Shown here piece by piece: positions 1-7,266 of a DNA stretch of 64,000 bases. A program made the position numbers and the translations under genes. Location of the stretch: assembly GCF_002995495.1 (NCBI RefSeq), contig NZ_PVZV01000012.1, forward strand, positions 124,001 to 188,000. The letters are read 5' to 3'. Origin of the DNA: Actinocorallia populi (lineage in GTDB: Bacteria > Actinomycetota > Actinomycetes > Streptosporangiales > Streptosporangiaceae). The notes beneath the pieces were generated by a model that was given only the letters and a program-made list of their open reading frames with translations, was not told the DNA's origin and searched no databases. Every line of letters starts with the position of its first letter. The stretch's first letter is position 1.

Positions 1-170
1 TCTTCGGTGATCGGGACCGCAACATCCCGGCCGAGGTGCTGCGGTTCATGGCCGAGCGCGCCTCCTCGCGCGGGACCCGCGAGATCGCGGGCGCCTCGCA
101 CGCGATCGCGGCGTCCCGGCCGGACGCCGTGGCCGCCGCCGTCCTGGAGGCCGCGGGGAAGGCCGTCTGA
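1..170 (+). CDS. alpha/beta hydrolase, C-terminal end only (cut by window edge)
   Basis: The reading frame is open from base 3 to a TGA at 168-170 and gives the last 55 residues of a protein. The visible segment has a loop aspartate (FGDRDRNIP) followed by a late histidine in GASHAIAASRP. This is the usual Asp...His end of an alpha/beta hydrolase such as an esterase or haloperoxidase-like enzyme. The nucleophile lies outside the window, so the substrate cannot be inferred. A perfect hairpin follows 47 bases after the stop. Confidence 0.7.
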   Translation, partial: FGDRDRNIPAEVLRFMAERASSRGTREIAGASHAIAASRPDAVAAAVLEAAGKAV

Positions 171-217
171 CAGGTGACGGCCACGTCGCGCGGTGTTCGG
201 GGGATCGCGCGACGGCT

Positions 218-256
218 CCGATGACCCGGTGGGCGTCGCGCCCACCGGGTCATCGG
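218..256 (+). terminator. 18-bp perfect hairpin, factor-independent terminator type
   Basis: CCGATGACCCGGTGGGCG at 218-235 is exactly complementary to 239-256, with a 3-base loop. There is no U-tract, as is common in actinomycetes. It ends the hydrolase transcript. It also argues against any start for the next gene that lies inside or upstream of it. Confidence 0.8.
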
Positions 257-331
257 CGGATCGTCCCGGTGAAGGCGGCTGGACGACCGCGAACAGGTTG
301 GCGGAATGACATCAACAGAGCGAAGGCTTGG

Positions 332-1252
332 ATGAACATGCATCTAGACGGCCAAGAACCGGAGAACTCCCTAGAACAGGCCGCTTCCACCTTCATCGAG
401 GTGCGTCCGCGCCTCTTCGGCATCGCCTACCGGATGCTCGGCAGCGCGGTGGAGGCCGAAGACGTGGTCCAGGAGACCTGGTTGCGCTGGCAGAACACCG
501 AACGTTCGGTCGTCGTCAACCCGGCGGCCTTCCTGTCCTTGATCACCACGCGGCTGTCCATCAACTCCGCGCAGTCCGCCCGGTCCCGCCGCGAGACCTA
601 CGTCGGTCCCTGGCTCCCCGAACCCGTCGACACCAGCGCCGACCCCGCCCTCGGCGCCGAACGGGGTGAAGCGCTCGAATTCGCCCTGCTGCTGCTGCTC
701 GAGAAGCTCACTCCCGCCCAGCGGGCCGCCTACGTCCTCCGCGAGGCCTTCGACTACCCCTACGAGCAGATCGCCGAGGTCCTCCAGCTCGGCCAGGCCA
801 ACGTCCGCCAGCTGGTGAGCCGCGCCCGCAGGCACCTGAACGACGAGCGGCGCGAGTCCATCGACGCGGCCGAGCACCGGCACCTCCTCTCGGCCTTCCT
901 CGACGCCGCGCAGGCGGGCAACGTCGCGGCCCTCGAGGACCTCTTCGCCGCGGACGTGGTCAGCTCCTCCGACGGCAACGGCATCCGCGGAGCCGCGAGA
1001 TTCCCTCTGACCGGCGCCAACCGCGTGGCGCGCTTCGTCGCGGCGTACGGCTCGAGGCACATATCGCCGGCCGACGTCGCCTGGGTCGACGTGAACGGGC
1101 GGCCCGGCGTGATCCTTCCACGCCCCTCGGGTTTCACGCTCCTCACCCTCGAGGCCTCGCCGGAGGGCATCCACCACCTCATGTGGATCGTCAGCCCCGC
1201 CAAGCTCGACGCGTTCGAGTGGTCGCGTTCCCGGAACCTCGCGAAAATCTGA
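332..1252 (+). CDS. sigJ: SigJ-family ECF RNA polymerase sigma factor with C-terminal SnoaL-like domain
   Basis: The protein has about 306 residues. Sigma region 2 is near the N-terminus (RLFGIAYRMLGS, AEDVVQETWLRW). Region 4 follows, with its helix-turn-helix (LTPAQRAAYVLREAFDYPY, then IAEVLQLGQANVRQLVSRA). A C-terminal SnoaL/NTF2-like domain of about 110 residues comes last, as in the SigJ (ECF41-like) group, where that extension modulates activity without a separate anti-sigma factor. I chose ATG 332 because longer starts lie in the upstream terminator; ATG 338 is also possible. It is the only one of the three sigma genes here with all domains intact. Confidence 0.85.
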   Translation: MNMHLDGQEPENSLEQAASTFIEVRPRLFGIAYRMLGSAVEAEDVVQETWLRWQNTERSVVVNPAAFLSLITTRLSINSAQSARSRRETYVGPWLPEPVDTSADPALGAERGEALEFALLLLLEKLTPAQRAAYVLREAFDYPYEQIAEVLQLGQANVRQLVSRARRHLNDERRESIDAAEHRHLLSAFLDAAQAGNVAALEDLFAADVVSSSDGNGIRGAARFPLTGANRVARFVAAYGSRHISPADVAWVDVNGRPGVILPRPSGFTLLTLEASPEGIHHLMWIVSPAKLDAFEWSRSRNLAKI

Positions 1253-1264
1253 TGGCGGGGGGCT

Positions 1265-1292
1265 GTCACAGATCACCCTGCTGTCCGGTCAA
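1265..1292 (+). promoter_or_regulatory. SigJ-type promoter-like element, copy 1 (GTCACA-N16-GGTCAA)
   Basis: GTCACA at 1265-1270 and GGTCAA at 1287-1292 are separated by 16 bases. The same pair with the same spacing recurs at 1849-1876, and the last six spacer bases (CTGTCC) are also identical. From memory, GTCACA is the -35 of the autoregulated SigJ promoter of mycobacteria. Use by the sigma factor encoded at 332-1252 is inference. Confidence 0.5.
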
Positions 1293-1355
1293 TGCTGTCC
1301 GAGGCCAGGCGATGGCCTGAAGAACGCGGTGACCGGCGGAACAGGAGCGATCACC

Positions 1356-1838
1356 ATGGCGGACGCCGGACCGGCGGACCCTGCGGACGGGACGGGGGAT
1401 CCCGGCGAGGCGGCAAGGGCCTTCGCCGAGATCCGGCCGCGCCTGTTCGGTATCGCCTACCGCATGCCGGGCAGCGTCACCGAAGCCGAAGACCTGCTCC
1501 AGGACGTGTGGCTGCGCTGGCAGGCGTACGACCGCGGATCCGTGGCCGCCTCGGCCGCCTTCCTGACGACGGCGACCACGCGGCTCGCGATCAACCTCCT
1601 GCAGTCCGCACGGGTCCGCCGGGAGGCCTACGTCGGCCAATGGCTGCCGGAACCCGTCACCACCGGTGCCGACCCGTACCTCGGCGCCGAACGCGGCGAG
1701 GCCCTCGGTCTCGCGGTCCTGCTCCTCCCGGAGCGGCTCTCGCCCACGGGCGGGCGCATCGACCAGGTCATGGGGATGATGGACCCTGACAAGATCGCCG
1801 CGGTGTCCGCGCCGTGTGCCCCGCGTCCTCTTCGGTGA
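1356..1838 (+). CDS. internally deleted SigJ-type sigma factor, probable pseudogene
   Basis: The frame is open for 160 residues. Residues from about 18 to 125 are a close paralogue of the sigma factor just upstream (RLFGIAYRMPGS, AEDLLQDVWLRW, REAYVGQWLPEPV, GAERGEA). After LLPERLSPT the sequence jumps to GRIDQVMGMMDPDKIAAV, which corresponds to the very end of the SnoaL-like domain. Region 4 and most of SnoaL are therefore missing through an in-frame deletion near 1743. Without region 4 it should not recognise a -35 element. ATG 1356 is preceded by an AGGAG seven bases upstream. It could still bind core RNA polymerase through region 2. Confidence 0.7.
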   Translation: MADAGPADPADGTGDPGEAARAFAEIRPRLFGIAYRMPGSVTEAEDLLQDVWLRWQAYDRGSVAASAAFLTTATTRLAINLLQSARVRREAYVGQWLPEPVTTGADPYLGAERGEALGLAVLLLPERLSPTGGRIDQVMGMMDPDKIAAVSAPCAPRPLR

Positions 1839-1848
1839 TACTGCGGAG

Positions 1849-1876
1849 GTCACAGAAGGGTGACCTGTCCGGTCAA
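1849..1876 (+). promoter_or_regulatory. SigJ-type promoter-like element, copy 2
   Basis: GTCACA at 1849-1854, 16 bases, then GGTCAA at 1871-1876, repeating the element at 1265-1292. It lies 133 bases before the GTG of the third sigma-like gene and just after the deleted copy. Part of the element also forms an imperfect dyad (GGTCAC...GTGACC). Confidence 0.5.
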
Positions 1877-2009
1877 AGTGACGAACCAAACGAAGTGAGG
1901 ACAACGTGCGGACGATCTCGACAGCCTGCGGCCACGCCGAACGCCGGAGACGGATGAGGGGCGGTCCCGCCCGCCCGGCCTCCCCGCCGCGCGGTCGGGA
2001 CGGCCGGCC

Positions 2010-2813
2010 GTGACCGGCACGAGCGCGGCCGCCTCGCTGGCGGAGATGCTCGACGAGCGGCGGCACCTGCTGGAGATCGCCACGTGGATGTTCAGCGAGG
2101 CCACCGCCGACGGGATCGTGCACGAGACCTACCGCCGGTGGTATGCCCTCGACGAGGCGGAACGTGCGGACATCGCGGTGCCCCGGGCCTGGCTGACCCG
2201 GGTCGCGGGCGGCATCTGCCTGGAGCTGCTCGCCTCGACCACCGCGGCCGGCGCGAAGGAGCCGGGCTCCCCGGCCCGGCGCACCGGACCGGCCCGCGAG
2301 CCGCGTCCCCGGCGGGAACCCGATCCCGTCGCCGCCTGGCTCGAGAACGATCCCCGTCCTGACCACGCCGACCCGGCGCTGCTGGCGCGGCACGACCACG
2401 TGGTCCACCGGTTCGCGGCGGCCTGCCGCACCGGGGACCCGGCCGCCCTGAAGGCGGTCCTGGCCCCGGCCGCGATCGTGGTCAGCGACGGCGGCGGCAA
2501 GGTGCGCGCCGCGACGGAGCCCACCGAAGGGGCGGACGCGGTCGCCCGTTTCGTCACGGACCTGCTCGCCGGCGAGCAGGCACCCGCCCTGACCGTCGAA
2601 CCGGTCAACGGCCGGGCGGGCCTGCTCCTGCGCTCGGAGGACCAGGTCGCGGCGGTGGTCGACATGAGCGTCGCCGACGGCAGGGCCACCGCCCTGTGGA
2701 TCGTGCTGAACCCTGACAAACTGCGGCGCTGGCAGCCCGGCGCCGGCGGCGTCCCCGGACCGCGCACCCCCCACCGGCCCCCCGCGGCCCCGGAACGAAA
2801 GGCGGAACCGTGA
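2010..2813 (+). CDS. sigma-70-like protein lacking region 4, with SnoaL-like C-terminal domain
   Basis: 267 residues. The N-terminus (ERRHLLEIATWMFSEA, VHETYRRWYAL, AWLTRVAGGICLELL) matches sigma region 2 as found in SigJ-type factors. A proline/arginine-rich stretch (residues about 85-110) replaces region 4, and a complete SnoaL/NTF2-like domain follows (DHVVHRFAAACRTGD to ATALWIVLNPDKLRRW). The start is GTG 2010; ATG 2046 has its best Shine-Dalgarno too close. Its stop overlaps the next start (GTGA), so the two proteins are translationally coupled. A role as a core-binding modulator rather than a promoter-specific factor is inference. Confidence 0.7.
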   Translation: MTGTSAAASLAEMLDERRHLLEIATWMFSEATADGIVHETYRRWYALDEAERADIAVPRAWLTRVAGGICLELLASTTAAGAKEPGSPARRTGPAREPRPRREPDPVAAWLENDPRPDHADPALLARHDHVVHRFAAACRTGDPAALKAVLAPAAIVVSDGGGKVRAATEPTEGADAVARFVTDLLAGEQAPALTVEPVNGRAGLLLRSEDQVAAVVDMSVADGRATALWIVLNPDKLRRWQPGAGGVPGPRTPHRPPAAPERKAEP

Positions 2814-3304
2814 ACGACCCGGTCCCCGCACGGTCCATGGACGGCGGCCGCGACGGCGGCGCGACTTTCAAACCGCTCTACACCGCGCGCGTCTCCATGG
2901 GCGGCGGCGGCCTCGCCCACGGCCGCGCGACCGGCACGGCCCGTTCCTCCGACGGGATCCTGCGGCTGGACCTGCGCATGCCCGGGGAACTGGGGGGCGA
3001 CTCCGCCGGCCCGAACCCCGAACAGCTCTTCGCGGCCGGATTCGCCGCGTCCCTGCACGGGGAGCTCAGCCTGGTGGCACGGCAGCACATGCTCGATCCC
3101 GCCCCGATCACGGTCGAGGCGACCGTGGCCGTCGGCCGCGACCCGTCCGCCGGCGGCTACCGGCTCCAGGCCGACCTGGTGGTGGACTGGCCGGGGGTCT
3201 CGCGGGCGACCGCGGACCGGCTGCTCGCGAGAGCGGCGGCGCTCTGCCCCTACGCGAAGATGACCGGCCAGGGGATCCCGACCACGATCAGCCTCACCTC
3301 CTGA
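2810..3304 (+). CDS. Ohr/OsmC-family protein lacking the first (peroxidatic) cysteine
   Basis: 164 residues. The family core is clear: LYTARV, an ELGG loop (Glu60), NPEQLFAAGFAA, and CPYAKMTGQG near the C-terminus. Ohr peroxiredoxins reduce organic hydroperoxides with two cysteines. Here the second is present (Cys146), but the position of the first, usually in an AAC(F/L)H motif, is Ser81 (AASLHGE). A normal two-cysteine peroxidase cycle is therefore unlikely. A binding, thioesterase-like or other role is possible. It is coupled to the sigma-like gene, in line with the frequent pairing of SigJ genes with redox proteins. Confidence 0.8.
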   Translation: MNDPVPARSMDGGRDGGATFKPLYTARVSMGGGGLAHGRATGTARSSDGILRLDLRMPGELGGDSAGPNPEQLFAAGFAASLHGELSLVARQHMLDPAPITVEATVAVGRDPSAGGYRLQADLVVDWPGVSRATADRLLARAAALCPYAKMTGQGIPTTISLTS

Positions 3305-3330
3305 GGCCGGTTCCGAAGTCGCCGTCCGGT

Positions 3331-3377
3331 CGGGCGGCCGCCTGCGGGGACTCGTCCGGCCGGGACGCGGCCGCCCG
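3331..3377. terminator. 11-bp GC-rich hairpin between convergent genes
   Basis: CGGGCGGCCGC at 3331-3341 pairs perfectly with 3367-3377 across a 25-base loop. It lies between the convergent Ohr-like and STAS genes and could serve both. Confidence 0.5.
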
Positions 3378-3384
3378 GCACCCG

Positions 3385-3879
3385 TCAGCGGAAGCGGAGG
3401 GCGCCTTCGGGCCTCCGGCGGGGAGGCCGCACATCCTGCGGCCTCACGCCGCCCGGTCTGCCATCGCGGGTCGGCGGGGCGGCGGGACGGCGCGGCACGA
3501 CGAACAATCCCGGCACACGGTCCCAGCCGATGAGCTGCAGGAGGCGCACCAGATGCGGTGCGACAGAGCACAACACCAGCCCGCGGCCCTGCCTGCCGAG
3601 TCGCTGCGCGGTGTCCACGAAGAGCCGGAGCCCCTCGATACCGCAGAAGTCGAGTCCGGCGAGATCGAGATAGACCTCCCGCTCGTCCCCGCTCACCGCC
3701 TCGGCGACGGCCGCCGAGACGTGGTCGATGGTGCAGATGTCGACGTCACCGTGGAACCGCAGGCCGGAAACCCTGTTGAAGGCCGTCACCTTCAACAGGG
3801 AGGTGCCGATGAGGACCCGTTCCTCGGGTCCGTTGAGCTCGCTGGCTTCCACCGTCTTCTCATCGCGTACGCATGGCAT
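3385..3879 (-). CDS. STAS-domain protein, anti-sigma-factor-antagonist-like
   Basis: 164 residues. A STAS fold spans about residues 27-125, with the core strand-loop-helix YLDLAGLDFCGIEGLRLF. In SpoIIAA/RsbV-type antagonists this loop reads D-S-S-G and the second serine is phosphorylated by the partner kinase. Here it reads G-I-E-G, so the phosphosite aligns with Glu82. The C-terminal 30 residues are basic and proline-rich. Start ATG 3879 has GGAG about nine bases upstream. No cognate anti-sigma kinase lies nearby. Either a constitutively mimicked state or a different signalling STAS is possible. Confidence 0.75.
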   Translation of the reverse strand: MPCVRDEKTVEASELNGPEERVLIGTSLLKVTAFNRVSGLRFHGDVDICTIDHVSAAVAEAVSGDEREVYLDLAGLDFCGIEGLRLFVDTAQRLGRQGRGLVLCSVAPHLVRLLQLIGWDRVPGLFVVPRRPAAPPTRDGRPGGVRPQDVRPPRRRPEGALRFR

Positions 3880-4024
3880 CCGACGTCTCCAGGTTCTCTC
3901 GTGGCATCGATGTCATCCTCCTGAGACCGGCCGTGCCTCCGCATCGTGTGAATGGTTGATCTCCAACCCGTCGCCGCGGCGACGCACCCTCGGCCGTCCC
4001 CCGAAAAGCAGCCGTGGAACGCGC

Positions 4025-4132
4025 TCAGCGCGGTACGGCTTCGGCGAGGTGCAGGAGGACGTTGAAGACCTCCGCGACCGCGAGGTCGGCGGCTTCACTC
4101 CAGCGCCAGAGAACCTGCGTGAATTCGGCCAT
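4025..4132 (-). other. possible 35-residue coding fragment within a 409-base gap (3880-4288)
   Basis: On the minus strand an open frame runs from just after a TGA near 4195 to a stop at 4025. Its part after ATG 4132 begins MAEFTQVLWRW and ends with LHLAEAVPR. The amphipathic, codon-typical look suggests a real remnant. No start with a Shine-Dalgarno is visible and I do not recognise the family. Nothing else in the 3880-4288 gap looks coding. The last bases before 4289 carry the AGAAGGAG ribosome site of the next gene. Confidence 0.25.
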
Positions 4133-4288
4133 GCCGCAGCATTCCAGGCACGGGTCCAGGAGGTCCCGGTGGTCCGGGCGGGCGGGAGTGAGGCGGATGA
4201 CTCATGTGCCTGGGCTGCCGGGCGGCCGATGGTGTTCTCATGCCCGCCGGCCAAAGGGGCGGCGGGGACGACCAGAAGGAGAATTCTC

Positions 4289-4678
4289 ATGGTGGACGCG
4301 CAGAGGGACATCACGGTTTCCGAGCTCGACGACCTCATCGGTCGGATGCGGGAGGCCGGTCAGGACCCCCGGGAGATCGAGGAGTTCAAGACCGTCCTGA
4401 GCGGGGGCCGGCAGATCCGGGCCGAGCAGCGCGCCGGGTTCACCAGGACGGCCATCGTCTACGCCCTGCGTTACGGAGGCAAGGCCCTGGCCTGGCTGCT
4501 GCGGTACTTCAGCGAGGAGGCCGCCGGCTACGTCCTCAGGCACGCCACGGCGCTGGGGGACTTCCTGGACGCGGCCGAGCACTGGGCGGTGAACGAGATC
4601 GCCGGGTTCCTGCAGCGGATGGGGGTCCCGGCCGGTCCCGCCCGGACCATCGCCGAGGTCATCGTGAGCCTCGTCTAG
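4289..4678 (+). CDS. hypothetical helical protein, 129 residues
   Basis: Start ATG 4289 has a strong AGAAGGAG eight bases upstream. The N-terminal third is charged (ELDDLIGRMREAGQDPREIEE). The rest is predicted helical and moderately hydrophobic (IVYALRYGGKALAWLLRYF, AAGYVLRHATALGDFLDAAE, VNEIAGFLQRMGVP). There is no signal peptide and no clear transmembrane helix. I do not recognise the family. A membrane-associated or small oligomeric protein would fit. Confidence 0.6.
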   Translation: MVDAQRDITVSELDDLIGRMREAGQDPREIEEFKTVLSGGRQIRAEQRAGFTRTAIVYALRYGGKALAWLLRYFSEEAAGYVLRHATALGDFLDAAEHWAVNEIAGFLQRMGVPAGPARTIAEVIVSLV

Positions 4679-4804
4679 CGACCCGCTCGCGGCGTGGCGG
4701 TCCGGCGGGTTCCTCCCGCCGGCCGTCACGCTGGACGACAGGTGTACGGCCATGGGCGCGTGATCCATGGTCGTACGCCTCTGAACCGCCCAGGGGGGAT
4801 GAAC

Positions 4805-5050
4805 ATGGGTTCCGTGTCGCAGAAGACGCGTGCTGCCCGAGCGGGTGCGGTGATCGTGGCCGCCGCCGGGGTGCTGTGGCCGTCGGCGGCTCTCGCGGCC
4901 GAGTCCGCCGGGGGCAAGTGGAAGGTCTACGGCGAGTACCACACGAAGAAGGAGTGCGAGGACGTGCGCGAGGACGTGCTGCGCCACCGGTTCAAGGAGG
5001 CGCGCTGCGACTCCTGGAGCTCAAGGTACGTCACGCTTTGGGTGAGATGA
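4805..5050 (+). CDS. small secreted protein, 81 residues
   Basis: A signal peptide is clear: basic start (SQKTRAARAG), hydrophobic core (AVIVAAAGVLWPSAALA) and an ALA-A cleavage site near residue 33. The mature part is about 50 residues, charged, with two cysteines that could form a disulfide (KKECEDV, EARCDSW). ATG 4805 has a G-rich ribosome site at the right distance; ATG 4799 is too close to it. Its stop overlaps the start of the sensor kinase (ATGA), so it is translationally coupled and may be a ligand or accessory of that kinase (inference). Confidence 0.7.
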   Translation: MGSVSQKTRAARAGAVIVAAAGVLWPSAALAAESAGGKWKVYGEYHTKKECEDVREDVLRHRFKEARCDSWSSRYVTLWVR

Positions 5051-7089
5051 GCGGGGCGGCCGGGTTCGCGACGGTCCGCTCTCACGATCGGGCGGCGCGG
5101 ATCGCCGGCGGGGCGGCGGCCGGAGTCGTGGGCGTCCTGGTCCTGTGGCTGGCGGTCCTGCTGCGCGTCGACGGCCCGTGGACGGACACGCTGAGTTCCC
5201 GGCCGAGGTGGTTCGCCGAGACGACCCGCATCGCGGTCGGGGTACCGATCTGCGTCCTGGGCGTGATGCTGCTGGCCGACCGGTTCGCCCATCGGCTGGG
5301 CGGGGTGGTGCTGGCCGCCGGAGGTCTGTGGCTGGTTCCCGCAGCGGTGCCGGAGGTGTTCTCCGCGGTAGGAGGAGGGACGGTCGCGGCCGGGACGGCG
5401 GTCGTGCTCAGGGCCGTCGGCATCGCCGGACGCTCCTTGAGCGTGCTGCTCTTCCCCTTGGTGCTGGCCGGCGGGTTTTCCCGGCCGTGGCGCCGCGGCG
5501 TGGCAGCGGTCGCCACCGTCTGGTACGGGGCGTACGCGGTGGTGTGGGCCGTCGGGACTCCGGGCGCCGCCCCGTTCCCCAGCCCGTGGGGCAACTCCGG
5601 GCTGAGTGATCGCGCCCGCGTCCTGCTGGACGTGGCCGATGCGTGGGAGCCGTGGGTGTGGGGCGGGGTGACCGTGGCGGTGACAGCAGGGCTGTCGGCG
5701 GCCGCGTACGCGGCGGGCAGCCCGCGGGAACGGTACGGGCGGGGGCTGCTGGCCGTGGTGTACCCCCTCGTGGTGTACCTGCTGATGACGAGGTCCTGGA
5801 GCGAGGACGAGGTCGTCATGGCGGCCCGGTTGACGGGTGTCGTGCTGTGGGCCGCGGTGATCTGCGTGACCGTGGTGCGCGCCGGGCTGTGGCGCCTGGA
5901 CCGCGTCACCGGGCACCGGTTGGCAGTGGGCTTCGTGGCGACGGGGATGACCGCGGCACTTCTCGGCGCCACCGTGTTGTTCCGGGCGTTCGCCCCGCAG
6001 GAGACACTCGTTCCGGTGGTGGCAGGCTGCGCGCTGGTGACGGGGTGGCTGGCCCGCCCGTTTCTGCGGTGGACGACTCTGCGGGTGGAGCGGGTCCTGT
6101 ACGGCCCCAGAGCCCGTCCGCGCGAGGCCGTGCACGCTCTGGCGACACGACTGCGGCAGGCGCCCGGGCCCGCCGAGGTGCCCGAGCAGATCTGCCGCAC
6201 CGTGGTCGAGGACCTGGGCCTGTCGGGAGCGGCGATCAGCGTCGACACCATGGCCGGTCCCCGGTTGCTCGCCACCGCCGGAGCGCCGCTGACCGGTTGG
6301 GAGCAGCAGTTCCCGTTGCACCACCACGGGCTGCTGGTGGGCCGCCTGACCGTCGCCCGCGACGCCGCCAGCACCCCCGCCGACCGCGACGGCGACCTGC
6401 TGGCCCTGCTCGCCGACCAGGCCGCCCCGGCCCTCGCCGCCCTCCGCCTGGCCGAACAGGCACAAGCCGCCCGGGAACGCCTGGTCCTGGCTCGCGAGGA
6501 GGAGCGCCGGCGCCTGCGCCGCGAGATCCACGACGGACTCGGCCCCCAGCTCGCCGCCGTCCAGCTCAGGATCGGCATCGCGCAGGACCACCGCTCACTC
6601 CCGGCGGCCGCCGATCGGCAACTGCAGACCGCCGCCGACCAGCTGGGCGAGGCCCTGACCGAGGTGCGGCGCATCACCGCCGGTCTTGCTCCGACCGCCC
6701 TGGTCGACCGCGGCCTGACCGGCGCGGTCAACGACCTGGCCCACCGCCTGAACACTCCGCACACCGCCATCACCGTCGGCGTCCCCGCACGACCGCTTCC
6801 CGCCCTGTCTCCCGGCGTGGAGACCGCGGCCTACCGGATCGTCTCCGAAGCGCTGACCAACGCCGTCCGACATGCCCAGGCCGCGAACGTCCGCGTCACC
6901 ATCGAGGCCTCTGCGGCAGAGTTGGCGGTCACCATCAGCGACGACGGGAGCGGCTTCTCCGAGGACCTGGTGCCCGGTACGGGTCTCGGCTCCCTCACCG
7001 AACGGGCCGAAGAGATCGGCGGCTCCTGCGAGATCAGCAGCGACTCCGACGGAGTCCGCGTCCGCGCCGTCCTGCCCATCACGATCTGA
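5047..7089 (+). CDS. membrane sensor histidine kinase (HisKA_3 type)
   Basis: 680 residues. The first about 345 residues hold roughly ten hydrophobic helices. A GAF-like segment follows (about residues 365-475). The dimerisation/phosphoacceptor helix has EERRRLRREIHDGLGPQLA with His495, and a HATPase_c domain has the N-box ALTNAVRHA (Asn605), DDGSGF and GTGLGSL. This is the NarX/DesK-like architecture paired with LuxR-type regulators. It begins inside the stop of the secreted-protein gene. A response regulator follows after 177 bases. The many-helix sensor suggests a membrane or lipid-borne signal. Confidence 0.9.
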   Translation: MSGAAGFATVRSHDRAARIAGGAAAGVVGVLVLWLAVLLRVDGPWTDTLSSRPRWFAETTRIAVGVPICVLGVMLLADRFAHRLGGVVLAAGGLWLVPAAVPEVFSAVGGGTVAAGTAVVLRAVGIAGRSLSVLLFPLVLAGGFSRPWRRGVAAVATVWYGAYAVVWAVGTPGAAPFPSPWGNSGLSDRARVLLDVADAWEPWVWGGVTVAVTAGLSAAAYAAGSPRERYGRGLLAVVYPLVVYLLMTRSWSEDEVVMAARLTGVVLWAAVICVTVVRAGLWRLDRVTGHRLAVGFVATGMTAALLGATVLFRAFAPQETLVPVVAGCALVTGWLARPFLRWTTLRVERVLYGPRARPREAVHALATRLRQAPGPAEVPEQICRTVVEDLGLSGAAISVDTMAGPRLLATAGAPLTGWEQQFPLHHHGLLVGRLTVARDAASTPADRDGDLLALLADQAAPALAALRLAEQAQAARERLVLAREEERRRLRREIHDGLGPQLAAVQLRIGIAQDHRSLPAAADRQLQTAADQLGEALTEVRRITAGLAPTALVDRGLTGAVNDLAHRLNTPHTAITVGVPARPLPALSPGVETAAYRIVSEALTNAVRHAQAANVRVTIEASAAELAVTISDDGSGFSEDLVPGTGLGSLTERAEEIGGSCEISSDSDGVRVRAVLPITI

Positions 7090-7266
7090 GGATGCAGAGC
7101 ACCACTGGTCCGGCGAGTCCTGGAAAAGACATCACGCGTGTCCTTCGACGCCATCACCAGCGGCGATCGCGCTCCGCTCTGTAGCCTTGACCCAACGCGA
7201 GGAGGGCTGTCCGCGTACAGCATCCCGCCATCACAGAAGCAGAAGAATCACCGATGGAAGGTGACG

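Noticed and set aside
221-331. Longer start for the first sigma factor at 221
   Set aside because: It lies inside the perfect terminator hairpin 218-256.
4204-5046. N-terminal extension of the histidine kinase frame upstream of ATG 5047
   Set aside because: It would overlap two other genes and has shadow composition; ATG 5047 has the typical ATGA coupling.
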